64,000 nucleotides of DNA from Haemonchus contortus (Eukaryota; Nematoda; Chromadorea; Rhabditida; Trichostrongylidae), in the NCBI GenBank assembly GCA_000469685.2, contig LS997563.1, positions 38,728,468-38,792,467 on the forward strand. Reading direction: 5' to 3'. Positions 48,239 to 61,320 of this stretch are shown here, one piece after another (position 1 is the stretch's first letter; every line of letters begins with the position of its first letter). The notes under the pieces are model-generated. The model saw only the letters and a list, made by a program, of their open reading frames with translations, did no database searches and had not been told where the DNA came from. The translations under genes were made by a program, and so were the position numbers.

Positions 48239-51200
48239 CTAAGCTTCGGACTCCTTAGCACCATTTCCGTTGCCACCACGTCCGCGACCTCGACGTCCAC
48301 GGCCTCCACGTCCTCTGCGTCCTCTTCCACGTCCCCCTTCACCTCCATTCACTGCGTCAGCCTGAACCGGAGAAGTTTAAATATAACGGGAGAAGTTTAG
48401 TGATAAAATGCTTCTTACCTGCTGTCCCTCAGCGGACGCATCCTCGGTATTATTTGCATTAGCGTATGAGCCACCACGGCCGCCACCAGAACGGTAACCA
48501 CGACCGCGATATCCACGGCCTCGGCCTCCACGGAAGCGACGCTGACCACCCTGAAAAATTATAGATTTCGATTTCGCGACATAAACTCTATTTACAGAGA
48601 TGCTTGTCGATATCTAGGAACACTTGCTAGAAATCGTCATTAAAACGGAGGAACCATCACCTCTTCCGGTCTATCTGCTTCATGGTCATTGGTGAACCCT
48701 TCCTCATGTCCCTCGCCACCAGCAGGTGCCCCACGACGACTGCTCCTGAAGAAATTCCTACGCCTGAAGCGACGTCCTCCACGCTCCGAATTGCGGTCAG
48801 CTGCATACTGAAAACAGCAAGCAGTATTATGGAGAGGCTCATATTTCACTAAGGCCTTCACATTTCTGATTTCTTCATTCTCATTGTTCCGAACGACAAA
48901 TACGGAGAACTCAGCTATGATTTTGATTTTAGTCAGTAGGAAGTGGAAAAAAAATGAAGTCCAAAGATTTGATGTCATCCTTGAGACCCGCACCTAAAAA
49001 GGAATAACCCACCTTCGATCCTTGTACGGGTCCTCCATCCTTAGCGGTCACATTTGAAGCTTCAGGTCCCTTGGCACCTTCGACAACGTCAAACATCACC
49101 TACAATAAGCAATAACTATAACTTATCGCCCTTTAAACTATTCAACAATATATTACTTCTTCTCCATCTCCGAGGCTTCGAAGGAACTTGTTGGGGTTAT
49201 TGTTGGTAATAGCTGTTTGATGGACAAAGATGTCTTCATTTGTGTCGGTGCGGTTGATAAATCCGTATCCATTCTTCACATTAAACCACTTTACCACACC
49301 GGACACGCCCTTTGCTACGACCTATAAATACGAGATCAGCATAAAGTTCAACAAAGAAGAGATTTGATGGAAGCAGCACTGGCAGATCAGAATGTTTGAG
49401 TGGTCTGCGGAACCTGGTTGAGTACCATTCTTAGTGAAAACCCCTTGATGAGAGTCACCTCAAATAAGAATATGAGGGATAATGAAGTCGTCTCATCACT
49501 AAATGGCATTATCATCAAGTGATAGACAAATTAAGTGACTTTCTATACCCAACCACATCTCCCACTGGTATAGCTTTCCTCCGAAAAATTTACCCTATCA
49601 GCAATCAGAATATTAAATCACTAGATCAGGTGAAGTGAGGTGACTAGCAAAGCTACTGAATGGACTTTATGCTTATTCATTAGCGTTCCATGATTCGTGC
49701 AGTAGCACTTGACTGACACCTATCATAACTGCAATCAAAAGTCGAGTCGTCATTAATTAAGAAAGTTCGAAAGAGTGTAAATGGTATATTGCGAAGGTTT
49801 TAGACTAAAACAAAATGACTATGCCTAGTTTATCAGAGAAAGTTCCATCGTTCCGACTCTTGGAGAAGTTTAAGATAAGAAAGGTTCAGTAATGGAAAAA
49901 AGATTCTCCGAACGAATTGACCGAAGCCTTAGAAGTAGCAATTAGCAGGAGCTGTGACCATTTTTATTTGATAACAGTGTTGTTTCTTGAAATTGATACG
50001 TAGTCACAAAAAATTGCTGTTCAACGGGGTAATTTTCGAGAACATTCAGTGAGTCTGAAAAAGAAAATAAAACTCACGGGCTTTTCACTGTTAGCGGGCT
50101 GCTCAGTTTTTTCCGCGCTCGGCTTCTCGACGACTTCCTAAAAAACATGATATTCATTTTCATGCAATATGTAACGGCAGCATTAAATCCTGAAAATCAA
50201 GCTCGTCTTTCCTTGCATTCATAATGTGCACGCACCTACAAGATGAATGGGAATATGACATGATTTCGTGAGAACACAATATCAAAAAAAGTTCAAGCAT
50301 GAGAGCTGGAGATTAACACCCGTGAGCTTTTCAAACTTCATTCTGAAATCTTACGTGAAACCTCTAATGGACTTCTCCACTTCTTTTTCTTGACTGTCCA
50401 GAGGAGACCACAATTTTGTCTCAATATGTTACAAATTTATAGTCATCAACACTTAAAATAATTTCAAATGATATTCAATGATCGCCCTCAGAACGACTGT
50501 AACTTATTTTATCGAAACGTAGTCAGCAGGAAAATGATCAAAAAAGTGAACCCAATTAAAATGAGCCAACAAAAAGGGCACAGGCCTTCGAATAAGCAAA
50601 CACAGTAGGAGAAAGCGTGATTGTTGCCCTCCATTATTGAGCTGACCGGTAGTAGATATGCGCACTAGTTGGGAGAATTATCTTCTATGCTTTTACCCTT
50701 ATCACATCTTCGCAGCTCGAGCAAGCCCAAAAACCCCAGGTACGAAATATTCTGATGAGCTACCAGCATTGGTCCTATCATACATCGAAAACAGCAAATC
50801 CGACCTATCCGAACGCTACCAACCATAACACAGGAGTTTTCACTTCAAAACACACTTCGCAAGTAAGGTGACAGTTTTGCCTTCTCCTCCCACTACCAGG
50901 CTTCCTATCGAGAGGGTACTATAGTCGTACTCCAAACAGCTTATTGCATTAGCCTATACTTTTCCGTATGCATGACGCCACTTTCGAAAAAAAAAAACTG
51001 TCAACGAAAATGACACATACGGATAACATTGCATGAATTCTTCCTAACTGAGCTCCTATAGATGTTTTTGCAAATAATACGCGGGGTCTCCAATTACCTA
51101 CTGCTTGAGCACAAGAAAATCAAACTGAATATTCTAAGAAATTTTTCTATGAGATTTAAAAGGAATACAAAACAAATTCCGAATACCCGAGTAATTATTC

Positions 51201-52173
51201 ACAACTTCACTAAAACTAGATTTCAGCCAATCAAAATTTTTTTCGAAAATCGATCAATGGATGCAGGATAGACCACATAAAGTAGGACTTCCCCACCCGT
51301 TTCAGTGGGAATTGTCAAATGTGTAAAATATTTCGCCGCAAAGGGGTGAACTGCAAAAACATCAAGGCAGAGAGTGAGTTGTGGTCGCTTTTCGAAGATA
51401 AGCGTATTGAATGGGATGGGGGTCCAAATTAGATGAACCTCCGCCTGGAGACGCCGGCAGCAGCTTCCGCTCCAGTTATCAAATTTCATTCCCTACTGCC
51501 ACTCCAAAACAAGTCCACAATGTTGGAAGCTACTTTGCTAAAATCCGAAACACAATGAACAATGTCGCTTTTAATTCACTGCACGCACAGAGATCGGGAG
51601 TACTTTTTCAGCGCAAATGGCGTATTTTAAAACCCCAGCGCACTATTCATCAAACATTTGCGCGGACAGGCGTCTGATGCAGTTCAGTTTAATAGTGATA
51701 TTAACGAAATCTTCGTAAAAACAACTCATTGTAAGCCACTTTAACTCAGTATGATTAATTGCCGGAAATAACCCCACTTTTTTATTGTCGTGCAAATGCT
51801 GCACAAAACTCATACTAGAATGCAAAGACGAGCCTGAAATTTGGTAATTAATTTAGGCTTTGTTTCCTTATTGTAAACCATTTGGTACAAAACTGAAAGA
51901 CTCCATGAAAACACGAGTGAAACTGTAGAACCGCTCTAGGGGTGAAACGATTTTTCACCTGTTTGTATAAAGAAACAAATAACTGGGAAAGATGAAGGTC
52001 CTGACAAGCCACCAGTTCTAGCCGACCAAGAATTTTTCGAACCGCAGTGCAACACTATTTTTAAGCACCCTTCTCTACGTAATCGCTTATAACAAAAATA
52101 ATTTCCTTGGCTTTTTTTCGAAGGTTCGCATGAAGGTATATCCGGAACTCACGGAATTCTTACTGTCGGTCAT
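48239..52173 (-). CDS. cey-1: Y-box / cold-shock-domain RNA-binding protein (CEY family)
   Basis: Exons on the minus strand: 52173-52153, 50137-50078, 49321-49157, 49099-49013, 48807-48661, 48550-48419, 48361-48239 (735 nt, 244 residues; all junctions phase 0). Y-box proteins package mRNA and tune its stability and translation, chiefly in the cytoplasm. The cold-shock domain spans about residues 30-108: [16 protein letters not shown] carries RNP1 (KNGYGFINR) and DIFVHQTAI is RNP2. After GPVQGSKYAADR the C-terminus is Arg/Gly-rich, with two RGG-like blocks (112-135 and 161-235), extending the protein beyond the roughly 208 residues of C. elegans CEY-1. The start exon is only 7 codons (MTDSKNS) before a 2.0-kb intron. 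I chose it because it has an exact GTGAGT donor in phase 0 and no in-frame ATG lies nearer. The symbol rests on domain identity; another cey paralogue is possible. Confidence 0.88.
50138..52152 (-). other. First intron of the Y-box gene (2.0 kb)
   Basis: By far the longest intron of the gene. I see no exon or repeat within it on either strand. It could hold regulatory elements or an internal promoter, but nothing specific is visible. Confidence 0.5.
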
Positions 52174-55100
52174 GTCGGTGTCGTTCAACGCTCAGATGTT
52201 ACCAGTTGGTAGTTGCGATTTGACACGGCCGTGCGCACTCCCGCCGACGCGATGTTCTGCGCTGAAAAAAATGTAGATCCCATAAGGGTAAAAAGTAAAA
52301 GAGGAAACATAGAGTTACGAGAAAATGCAGATGGAAACACATCGACTCAACACACTAAAGCGCGAGCGTGTGGAGCAAGGCCGCGTTCCGCGGCGATCTG
52401 AGAATAAAAGCCAACGAGATAAGATAAAAGAAGCTGCTTGCGACAATCAATCGCAGAGTGTCAATCACATGAAAGATACAAGAATGGAAAATTCAGGCTA
52501 TGGAACTGAGATGTGCTGAGGTCTTCATCTTTCCAGTTTTTCCTGCCCTTTTTATTATAGTTTTTGCCAAAAGTGCACTAGGAGAGTAAAGAATGAGTTT
52601 TAGAGACAACACTCGGATATAAGGCCGAAAAACTCATAAGAGCAGTTTGGCTCACGTCAGAGTGTGCAAGATTCGCGGCCGCAACGGTTCGGGACAGCAT
52701 CGAGGGCGGGGCTACTGGCGGGGCTGCGAATCGATCAGGAACACACGGCTATACAAAGGGCACAAGTAGCCCTGCCTGGGCGCATCAATCAATCCCGAAC
52801 CTCCCAGCTACGAAGCGCTCCAGAGGCAAGTGTCTGGTGTTCATTGCTCTAGAGCCTCCGGAACATATGGTCATGCAAAAAAGGTCACTCCCAACCTGTC
52901 TGAGGTGTTCGGGATTTTCTGATGTGGTGTCAGTCACGAGGTCAGTTGCTGCAGCAGATGTTGATAAATCGGGGCACTTGTTGTTGAGATGATAGCTGGA
53001 TAGATGGAAAAAGGGAGAAATCGTGGTCCAGGCACCTCCTCTCCTAGACAGCAATTTAGAACTCTTACTTGGGAATATGAGGAACAAATCCTATTTCTTT
53101 TGAAAGCAGGGGTAAAAAATTAGAAAGCATCCCTTCATTGTAATAAAAAATGATTGATGGCGGAGTCGTGATAACAATTAGCAAAATACGAAGTATTTTT
53201 GTAAAATATGAAGATTAAGCCGGATTCCTACCGAATTTTAGGATTGACGAATAGCCTAGCTGTGTGAGGGCTCTTTCCTAAACACTGACCATACTCAGTG
53301 CTAGTGTATTGCTTCATTAATGTTATTTTTATTGGTGGAGCCCTCGTTCCACCTAATCGCAAGTTTCTCACATCCCGAGGTGTCTTTCAATACCCGAGGG
53401 AGGGGAGATTCGAGGTACCCATCGGCCCTACTTGGCGGGATAAAATAAGATTTAATCTGTTCCGTCGTCAAGGCTGCCGTTCAAGGAAGCGGAAATATTT
53501 TCCAGTAAGACGTCATTTTTGCCAGTCACTCCAAATATATCGCTATCATTACGCCCCTTTTGTGTAGTCAGCTACTATGTATTCAGTGATGAGAAAATTT
53601 GTCCCCGCTACTGAATGTCATTAGCTGTCGTACGTCGAATCTCGTTCTATCACATCACCTGCTGCTGGACCAAGTCTGGGAGTGTTTGAAGTGCACTAAC
53701 AGCGTTTTACATAGGACTTCTTATGAAAACTGAACTAATTTCAAAGTCAATTGAAATCAAAGTGGACGACTGGTTTAGCGCTATCTTTCTTATAATTCTA
53801 GTTCGAATTCGAAATTAGAGCTCAGAAGACTACTGCAGGCCGGATCACTAACTATCATAAATCATGAAATAACCGTTAAAAACTCTACAGATAAAAAGGT
53901 AAATAACAAATGTGAGATCAAAGCACAACTGAGTGAAACCTAGTAATAAATCAAAATTAAATTAGTCTAATGACTATCCAATGCATTAGGAACCGGTAGA
54001 TTTACAGTTACCATCTTAAAAGAGGTATAAAGAGTTCAAAAAGGCTAATTTCATATTTGAAAGAGTAGAAAGAGTTTGAAAAACATAATGGACAAATTTC
54101 ACCAACAAAGCTGCAACAAGAAGACAGGACGGCAGGTAAATAACACTTGGTGCGCCTAATTCCCCCAACCTAACCATAAAGTCAAACTGTGGGAAATGGA
54201 AAGAGTAAAGATCAGAAAGGATCATTAGCAGAACGCGTTTATTTAGTGGAAGGTTCTGCAATTTGAACAATTTTCCCGCGCGTGGGCATATGAATGCAAT
54301 TCATTGGGGCGCGCCCAGTATTGCGCTGCACCTCAGTTGAAATCCTCCTGCTACTTCTGGCCGTGAGCATTCTCACTAGTTGCTCTTCTGTTCTTACTAC
54401 AATCGAGGATTGTATGCCATATCCTATTCTCGCCACTTGCTGCCAACTTTTTGAATTTCCTGCTTTTTGGAACTGCATAGCACTGCAAAAGATACTGCTG
54501 TAGGTAAGCGGAATCTTATTTAAGTTTTCCTCTTGAGCTTTACACCTGTTGTCATGAGCATATAGCGTCATGACCCTGGTGTGGTTTTGGAGAGGAAAAC
54601 GAAAACCACCACGAAATACTTCGCAATTTGGAAATATATGTACTATATGTGATTTCATTATATTCTCGCAAATAATAATTATAAAACAAAACCCTTCCTG
54701 GAATTATTGATACCTAATAATAATCTACTCCCAATATCCATCTAAGCATGAAACAGTTGCCTCGAGTCAGATTGTTTGTCAACCTGACAGTTTGCAGATT
54801 TGCCTGCCGGTCTTTCCATCCGTGAAATTCCAATGATTGTTATTAAGATATTAAATGCGTGGAATCTCTCTCTCTCTTCAAAGTGGGGTGGCAACAACTA
54901 GGAGAAAGCTGAAATGATAGCTGGTAGTGTCAGTGATTGCACTAATTATATTTCAAGGAAACCAACTTTGCCTTGTTAGTGTACCCATCAATTGGTAGCC
55001 ATTAATATCAATTCGTGAAGTGATTGATCAGATTCTTAACTTAGCTTTATTCTATAGTAGAAAACCAAAATGACAAGGTATACACAATGTTGGTACTTCA

Positions 55101-57220
55101 GTGTTATGTTTTCAATAGTTTCCGAATGCACTCCATCCGTACTCCCATGACTTGAGTGTAGTGCACTTGTAACCAAAGGCATTGAAGGCTAATTCAGAGC
55201 TTGCATGACGTTATTGCGTTATTCACTGCCGGAGGCCCTGCGAGCTTTGAATTAATAGGAACATCACATCAAATTCACTGAAGACAAGACTCAAGAACCA
55301 AACGTATTCTTCAACGATCTCAGCGCTGATTTGATGGCGTACTTTCCGATCTCACCAGATCCGTGGCATTTTTTCAGATGTACGCACACGAATTTTTATG
55401 AAGGGGAAGGCAATAGGTTCATCCTTACAATCGAACTCACTTGGGCTTAACTGCATTTGCATGGAGAAATAAAGGGAGGTACCAGAAGAAAACGCACAGT
55501 GAACATAACCATGCGTGCGACTGAATAAATTTCTGAATTCAACTTGCTGAAGAATAGATACTCAATCCCTCTCTTGAATTCACGCGAGGGTCGTGACGCC
55601 GCATGCTCACGACAACAGGTGTAAATCTTGAGAGGATGATCTGTACAGTGATTGCTTACCTACAACATTATACCTCGCAGAAACAGTAGTCACAGATTTA
55701 TCTGCGCGAACAGGATGGGAGAAGCATAATACGTAGAAGTCGTGGTGAGCAGAGGAATAATTGGGTGAAAGGAATAAGGTAGTAGGAGAATCAGCAACGT
55801 GAAAGCCTACTAGTAGGATAAAGCGATGGGCTATCACAAGGTTAAAGCGCTCCGATAGCAATTTCATTCAAATATGCGCGCGCGGGAAAATTATTTGAAC
55901 TGCAGAACCTTCCACCAAATAAACGCGTTCTCATTAGAACGCATGGGTGTGTATCAGTATGAACGGGAAGGCTGTGTTTAAGAAGAGTCTATTGCTATCG
56001 CAAATAGAACGCGCAAGTATGCTGTCACGCACGCGACGTAATCATTTGCTATTTGCAATAGCAGCAGTAAACTCGTCCGAGCCACGCCCGTTTTCGCACC
56101 TATAATTATACTTAAAAAAGACATCTCTGTTTACATTGTCAGAATATCTCAAGCTTCGACCATCATTCTTATTCCAGTGTTTAAAAATCGTAGATACTAA
56201 GCTTATAGATGTCGCGGGGACGACAGCTTTGCAAATGAAGCGCAGCCAAAACTCGCTTCTTCACTTGTTCCGTGCAGAAGTGCAACTAGTTGCAGCTACT
56301 TACTCCTAATCTATACAGGGACATGAAATTGATTTCTCTGACGGCGGACTTTGTTGTACTCGAATAGAAGACAAGTTGTTAGACAGAATGGGCCACATGG
56401 GAAGTTCACTATTGTCAGAAGATAGGAAGTCGAAAATTTCATTTAGAGCGCGGCATGGGTTACGTATCGGTAGGTGTGCGATGTGATTCTAAACAGAGAA
56501 ATACGTACATAGAACACTCTGATACCGCTCAGATTGAAAATATGGGGAACGGGAAAGGTTAGAGAGGTACGAACAGTAGGGAAGAAGGTAAAATCAGATA
56601 GCTTTTTTTTGGCGAGCGAGCGGATTGATTTACAAAACCCATTTGTTTCGAAATTTATGGATGAATCACTTGCAGGGCTATCCCCACTTTGTTGAATCGG
56701 ACCCCTCGAAAAAATCGATCTCATCCAGCAACACAAGATACCGCGAAACCAAAAGAACTTTCTAAGTTAGGCAAGCTGTTGAAAGGTACACCAACGTGAT
56801 CGAAACCATCTGAAGAAGCCTTGATAGTCTTCCTCTCATTAGTAATGTAAAACGAACTAGGAGAATTTCGAAACGAATAATCAATTTGATACGGAACAAT
56901 AGTCCATTACAGGTAAACAAGAGTTAGTCAACACTTGCAACAGCTTAAAACCAGCGATTATAAGGCAATAAACTGAAGTGAGACATTTCGACGAGAGTAC
57001 AGGTGAGAGTTGGTAAATGCACAACGATAAAACGCCGCGGCGGTGGGTCCCGCTTCGAACCTTTGGTTACCATGCAGCACTGTCAGGCGACAGCTAAGAG
57101 CATAGGCTTGTTCGTAATTATTTTCGATGCGCCGTACATGCAACGAGATTAGAACAGATGTCTTCAAACGAGTCGTGGCGTCGGACGAAATATGTTGTCC
57201 GTGAAATTTTGCGTCCGTCG
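52174..57220. other. Upstream of the Y-box gene; intergenic, no gene recognised
   Basis: The first few hundred bases should contain the Y-box promoter. A GC-rich patch at about 52660-52860 stands out from AT-rich surroundings and may be a repeat fragment. A (TC)n run lies at 54865-54877. Short open frames are unsupported. Confidence 0.4.
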
Positions 57221-57242
57221 CACTGGCCGCATTCATACTAGG

Positions 57243-57341
57243 TGCGGTAGACGGCGGACTAGGGCGGTAGACGGCGCCGAGACCGCCGTCTACCGCCCCA
57301 GTCCGCCGTCTACCGCCCTAGTAGTCCGCCGTCTACCGCAC
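57243..57341. repeat. Left-arm inverted minisatellite
   Basis: Core GCGGTAGACGGCG occurs twice forward, then three times in reverse complement, separated by 7-bp spacers such as GACTAGG and one 10-bp spacer. Forward and reverse units can pair into a GC-rich hairpin around CCGAGAC. Confidence 0.9.
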
Positions 57342-58101
57342 CACTCGGCTGCCGTCCACGGCAGCAGTCTTACGAAACCAATCGATGACAGGTCCCGTTG
57401 ATGACTCATCCTACGGGATGACTGTTCGAGATAATTGTGCTCCTTTTTCTCTTCGCTCGTAGCAGATTTTGTTGTGATTTTCATTTTGTATCACGTCCCG
57501 TATAGATGACCGGTCTTCCGTGCGCGAGATGTTCGCAAGGACTCATTATTTTTCCATTTGTTTTTTTATCCCTCTTATCTCAGCATTTTGTTGTGAAAAT
57601 TTTTATATTTCATTTTTTCTAATTTTTCTATTCGAATTTTTTATTTCTATTTTTTCCTGCTCTATATTCTAGTTAGTACTGGTATGTTATGCGTGCCTTT
57701 TTTCATTCTTACTATTCTAATGTATACTATTCACACTTACAAAATCATTATTTCGGAACCAAATCATGTCAGTACTAGCTAGAATATAAAGCAGAAAAAA
57801 ATAGAAGTAAAAAATTTTATAGAAAAAATAAAATAGAAAAATTCCCACAACAAATTATTGAAATAAGAGGGGTAAGAAAAATAAGTGAAAAAATAATGAG
57901 CTCAAGCGACCATTACGCGCACGCAACATCGGTAGTAAGCACGGGACGTGATACAAAATGAAAATCACAACAAAATCTGCTACGAGCGAAGAGAAAAAGG
58001 AGCACAATTATCTCGAACAGTCATCCCGTAGGATGAGTCATCAACGGGACCTGTCATCGATTGGTTTCGTAAGACTGCTGCCGTGGACGGCAGCCGAGTG
58101 G

Positions 58102-58236
58102 TGCGGTAGACGGCGGACTAGGGCGGTAGACGGCGGACTAGGGCGGTAGACGGCGGTCGAGGGCGGTAGACGGCGCCGAGACCGCCGTCTACCGCCCTAG
58201 TCCGCCGTCTACCGCCCTAGTCCGCCGTCTACCGCA
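58102..58236. repeat. Right-arm inverted minisatellite
   Basis: The same 13-bp core is present four times forward and three times reverse. The two additional 20-bp units, less a 3-bp spacer difference, account for the 37-bp length difference between the two arms. Confidence 0.9.
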
Positions 58237-58259
58237 CCTAGTATGAATGCGGCCACTCT

Positions 58260-61170
58260 ATTCCACAGTAGAGTCACTGTAAGCATCGGATTCCCGTATT
58301 GAATCGTCTTTATTGTGGAAAATAGGAGGAGTTAGCACGTGAAACTTTGGAAGAGGTGCCCACAAGCTAAGCAAAGCAGCAGATAGGTAGATTGGCTGAC
58401 TCGGTATGGCCGACGATTCCCCGAAAGACTGGGTACATATGGGCATGCATACAGATTAAATGCTTCAACTAATACCAATCCCAGTTTGCCTTTCTTTTCC
58501 CATTCCCATTATATTTCTGATTTGTATAATTTATGCTTAGCTATTGCTTGTATAATTTTCCAAACGCTATTTATGCTCGGGTATTTTTGCGAGTATTTTA
58601 GTGCAGCATTTATCCTCGTAAGAACAATAAATGGGCTTTTCTAATGCGGCGTAGCGAAACGATTGCAAGCGCAAATGCTTCAGCGCCATTATACGAAACA
58701 ATAAAATACGTCGGATTGAAGTCATTCGTTTAGAGAAACGATATCTAATAATAGTGAAGAAGCAGATGTGAGCCTGTTACGACCGCCATTTCAGACGGCT
58801 CAAAAACTTTTGTGTGAGCGATAATCGCACTCCAGTTTTGCTTCCTTGCTATTTCAAACCAGCTGCATGGAACGATATACGAGCGCTTCCTGTATGAATG
58901 GGAACGATTTTCAGGCGTTCCCACACATATAAGTACTATTTACGTCATCGATCGTAGAATTGGGTATCAGAGTAATGGGGAAAAGGTGTAGAGAACCAGA
59001 TGCGCACTGATTGGGAAAATGGCTGGCAGATTGGAGAGGAGACTCGAATAGAAGGCTTGCAAGAACTCTCCTCAACTCGAGCAACCTAACAGTAAGCTCT
59101 TGTCTTGGTATCCACAACTCAAATTTGACACACACCCCACTCATGGCATACCTTACCTATGTGTTCCCGAATGTTGAATTTTCTTCTCCCAATAAGAGAT
59201 GAAATGTGTACTGGACGTTTAAAATAAACTGGAAGAATCAGCTGATGCTCATGACCCATAATTTCTTACACTTTTCCTCCTTCCCCTCGTCTGACCGGCC
59301 TCTGAGTTGGTGAAAGGTTGTACACAAAGAAGAAATTTCATCTTTTTTCAGCCCCAGACTCTGCAGAGGTTCACTGGGACGCACTAATGGCATTGCCAAA
59401 AAAGATCAAAAGCAAATAGAAACAATTTTTCAGTCATGAGGTAACCACAAAATAACCTACCCTTTATGTTTACACTGTTTACACGGATAAAAAAGAAATC
59501 ACTTGTTGCCAATTTAATGCATAGTATGAAGATCGAGCTCGATGTCAGTCTCATATTGCTCTTCATACCAGCCTGAAACCACATTCAACAACCCTAGATA
59601 GCAGTTGCTCGAGCACCCACCCTACACCTGTAGGGTGGGTGCTTCCATCTTTGCTGGCAGCTGGAGCATTTCCTAGGCATGATTAAGTTCCGCTACATTA
59701 ACTGTAACCTATAGTAGCTAACTCATTAGCTCTGGTCGGTGGAGGACCAGTCTATTAGGAGTGACTGGTTGCTGTTGAAGAAGGGGTAGAAATGTCTCGA
59801 AGCCGATGGCGCAGTCTTGTAATGAACTACTTCAATTAGTACCATACAATAAACTTGTACTTCCACAGTAACTCCTACTTGAATCACTAACCATCCAGCA
59901 TGGCCTAATATGGGCAAGAAGTAACGATGCTCAAGTTGAAGCAAGAAAAAGTTACCGATAGTTTGCCAAAAAATGTATTTCAAAAAAAAAAATCGCATCA
60001 GTGAAAGGACTTTTAGCGCAGGCATTTGATTAGTCAAGTATCAAGTCAGTGGAAAACCACTTACCAGTTAGAATACTAAACAAACATTTCAGATGTATAC
60101 ATATTGCTATGATCATAAGAAAGATAGCCGACATTACAAAGAGTACTGGAAAGTAAAGTGGGGTCGGGGATAGGGAAATGTTTCGTTGCAGTGGAGGAAA
60201 CTCATGATTGAATAGAATCGATGAGGACCATGTAAATACAGCAAGAACTCAATAAGTGAAGGTCTCGTAAAGAGGCTACCTAAAGAGGGAACCCATAGGG
60301 GTTCATGGGCGTAATTTTCATGAAATTCTGGGGAAAACGGTAAAGATACAAGTCGATTTTTCGAATTTGAATGGATTAGTAGAGCCAGCACGTGACTGCT
60401 AACATGAATGGTGCGCGGGAGGACTTGGCCCGCGTCCAAATCCCTAATCGATAACTACTAGATCAACCTTCCCTTCCTCGGGCGTCGATTAAGTGGTTCG
60501 CAAACTCGTCTTGGAGGAAGAAAAGATTGTTTTGCACATTAGACAGCACCGTAAACCGTTGCGTATGCTAAACAAGCTTTTAAATGTCACCCAATTCTGA
60601 ATGGGAATCAAATGTGTGACTATTCCCACATGGAATTGTTTAACGTCGAGCGATTCTTTGTGTAGCTTCAATAGCATCCAAATTGTTGTCTTACAAGGCA
60701 AAAAAATATCAGAAAATCATTTAGAAGGTCCACTGGAGTGATCAGAAGTACATTCGAAGTATGGAATGAGGATTACTAAAACCGATGGAGACAGGACACT
60801 GTACTGGGTCAAAAAACAAAGAAACATTGCTTCCACTAAAAAGTCCCTAGACAAATGGGCTTTGTTTTTTTCCTAGAACTGCTCTTACCTTCCAAAGTTT
60901 ATGGTATCGTCACGAGGGAGGATATTACAGCGGCTCCACGATTGTCAGTCTATTACACATCAAGTTCAGGACGAGGTCAGCTCATCATCTCAAGTGCAAC
61001 GATCGAGTTTTGAGGGCATATAACAGGAATCGGCCCATACCAGTATTAGTTGTCACAGTTTTGAAAAAGTTTTTTGTAATCGTTGAGCTAGGCTGGGAAA
61101 GTAGGTTCAGGTCCATCACTGAATAGTAATCAAGTCTCATGTGAGTTACTCCCTATCCTACTTACTATAA
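58260..61170. other. Intergenic, no gene recognised
   Basis: No exon chain is supported on either strand. The only clear structure is the perfect hairpin at 59612-59643. Confidence 0.45.
59612..59643. repeat. Perfect 14-bp stem hairpin with 4-nt loop
   Basis: AGCACCCACCCTAC (59612-59625) and GTAGGGTGGGTGCT (59630-59643) are exact inverted copies around ACCT. One strand is G-rich. No neighbouring gene explains it. Confidence 0.9.
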
Positions 61171-61178
61171 AGCGCTTA

Positions 61179-61233
61179 GTCTGTCTGTCCGTCTGTCCGT
61201 CTGTCTGTCTGTCTGTCTGTCTGTATGTCTGTC
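61179..61233. repeat. (GTCT)n microsatellite
   Basis: About 55 bp of GTCT units with occasional GTCC and GTAT variants, immediately upstream of the tandem array that follows. Confidence 0.95.
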
Positions 61234-61320
61234 ACGAAATTCCTTAGCTCCTTTAGATCTGCCTGGAGAGATCGGGTCAAGTGTGTGATGGGTGGGCCAG
61301 GTCTCGAGAAGTATAAAACA

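Larger units (their letters stand above)
57222..58257. mobile_element. 1.03-kb fold-back (large palindromic) element
   Basis: The element at 57225-58254 begins GGCCGCATTCATACTAGG and ends with its reverse complement. ACT flanks both ends (57222-57224 and 58255-58257), a possible 3-bp target duplication. The outer arms (left about 57225-57500, right about 57940-58254) are near-identical in inverted orientation, and the AT-rich centre is an imperfect palindrome (for example AGTACTAGCTAGAATATA against its complement). Each arm carries 20-bp minisatellite units in both orientations. No transposase frame is present; the mirrored 63-64 codon frames in the arms simply reflect the arm duplication. 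This resembles fold-back or MITE-type transposons. Confidence 0.85.
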
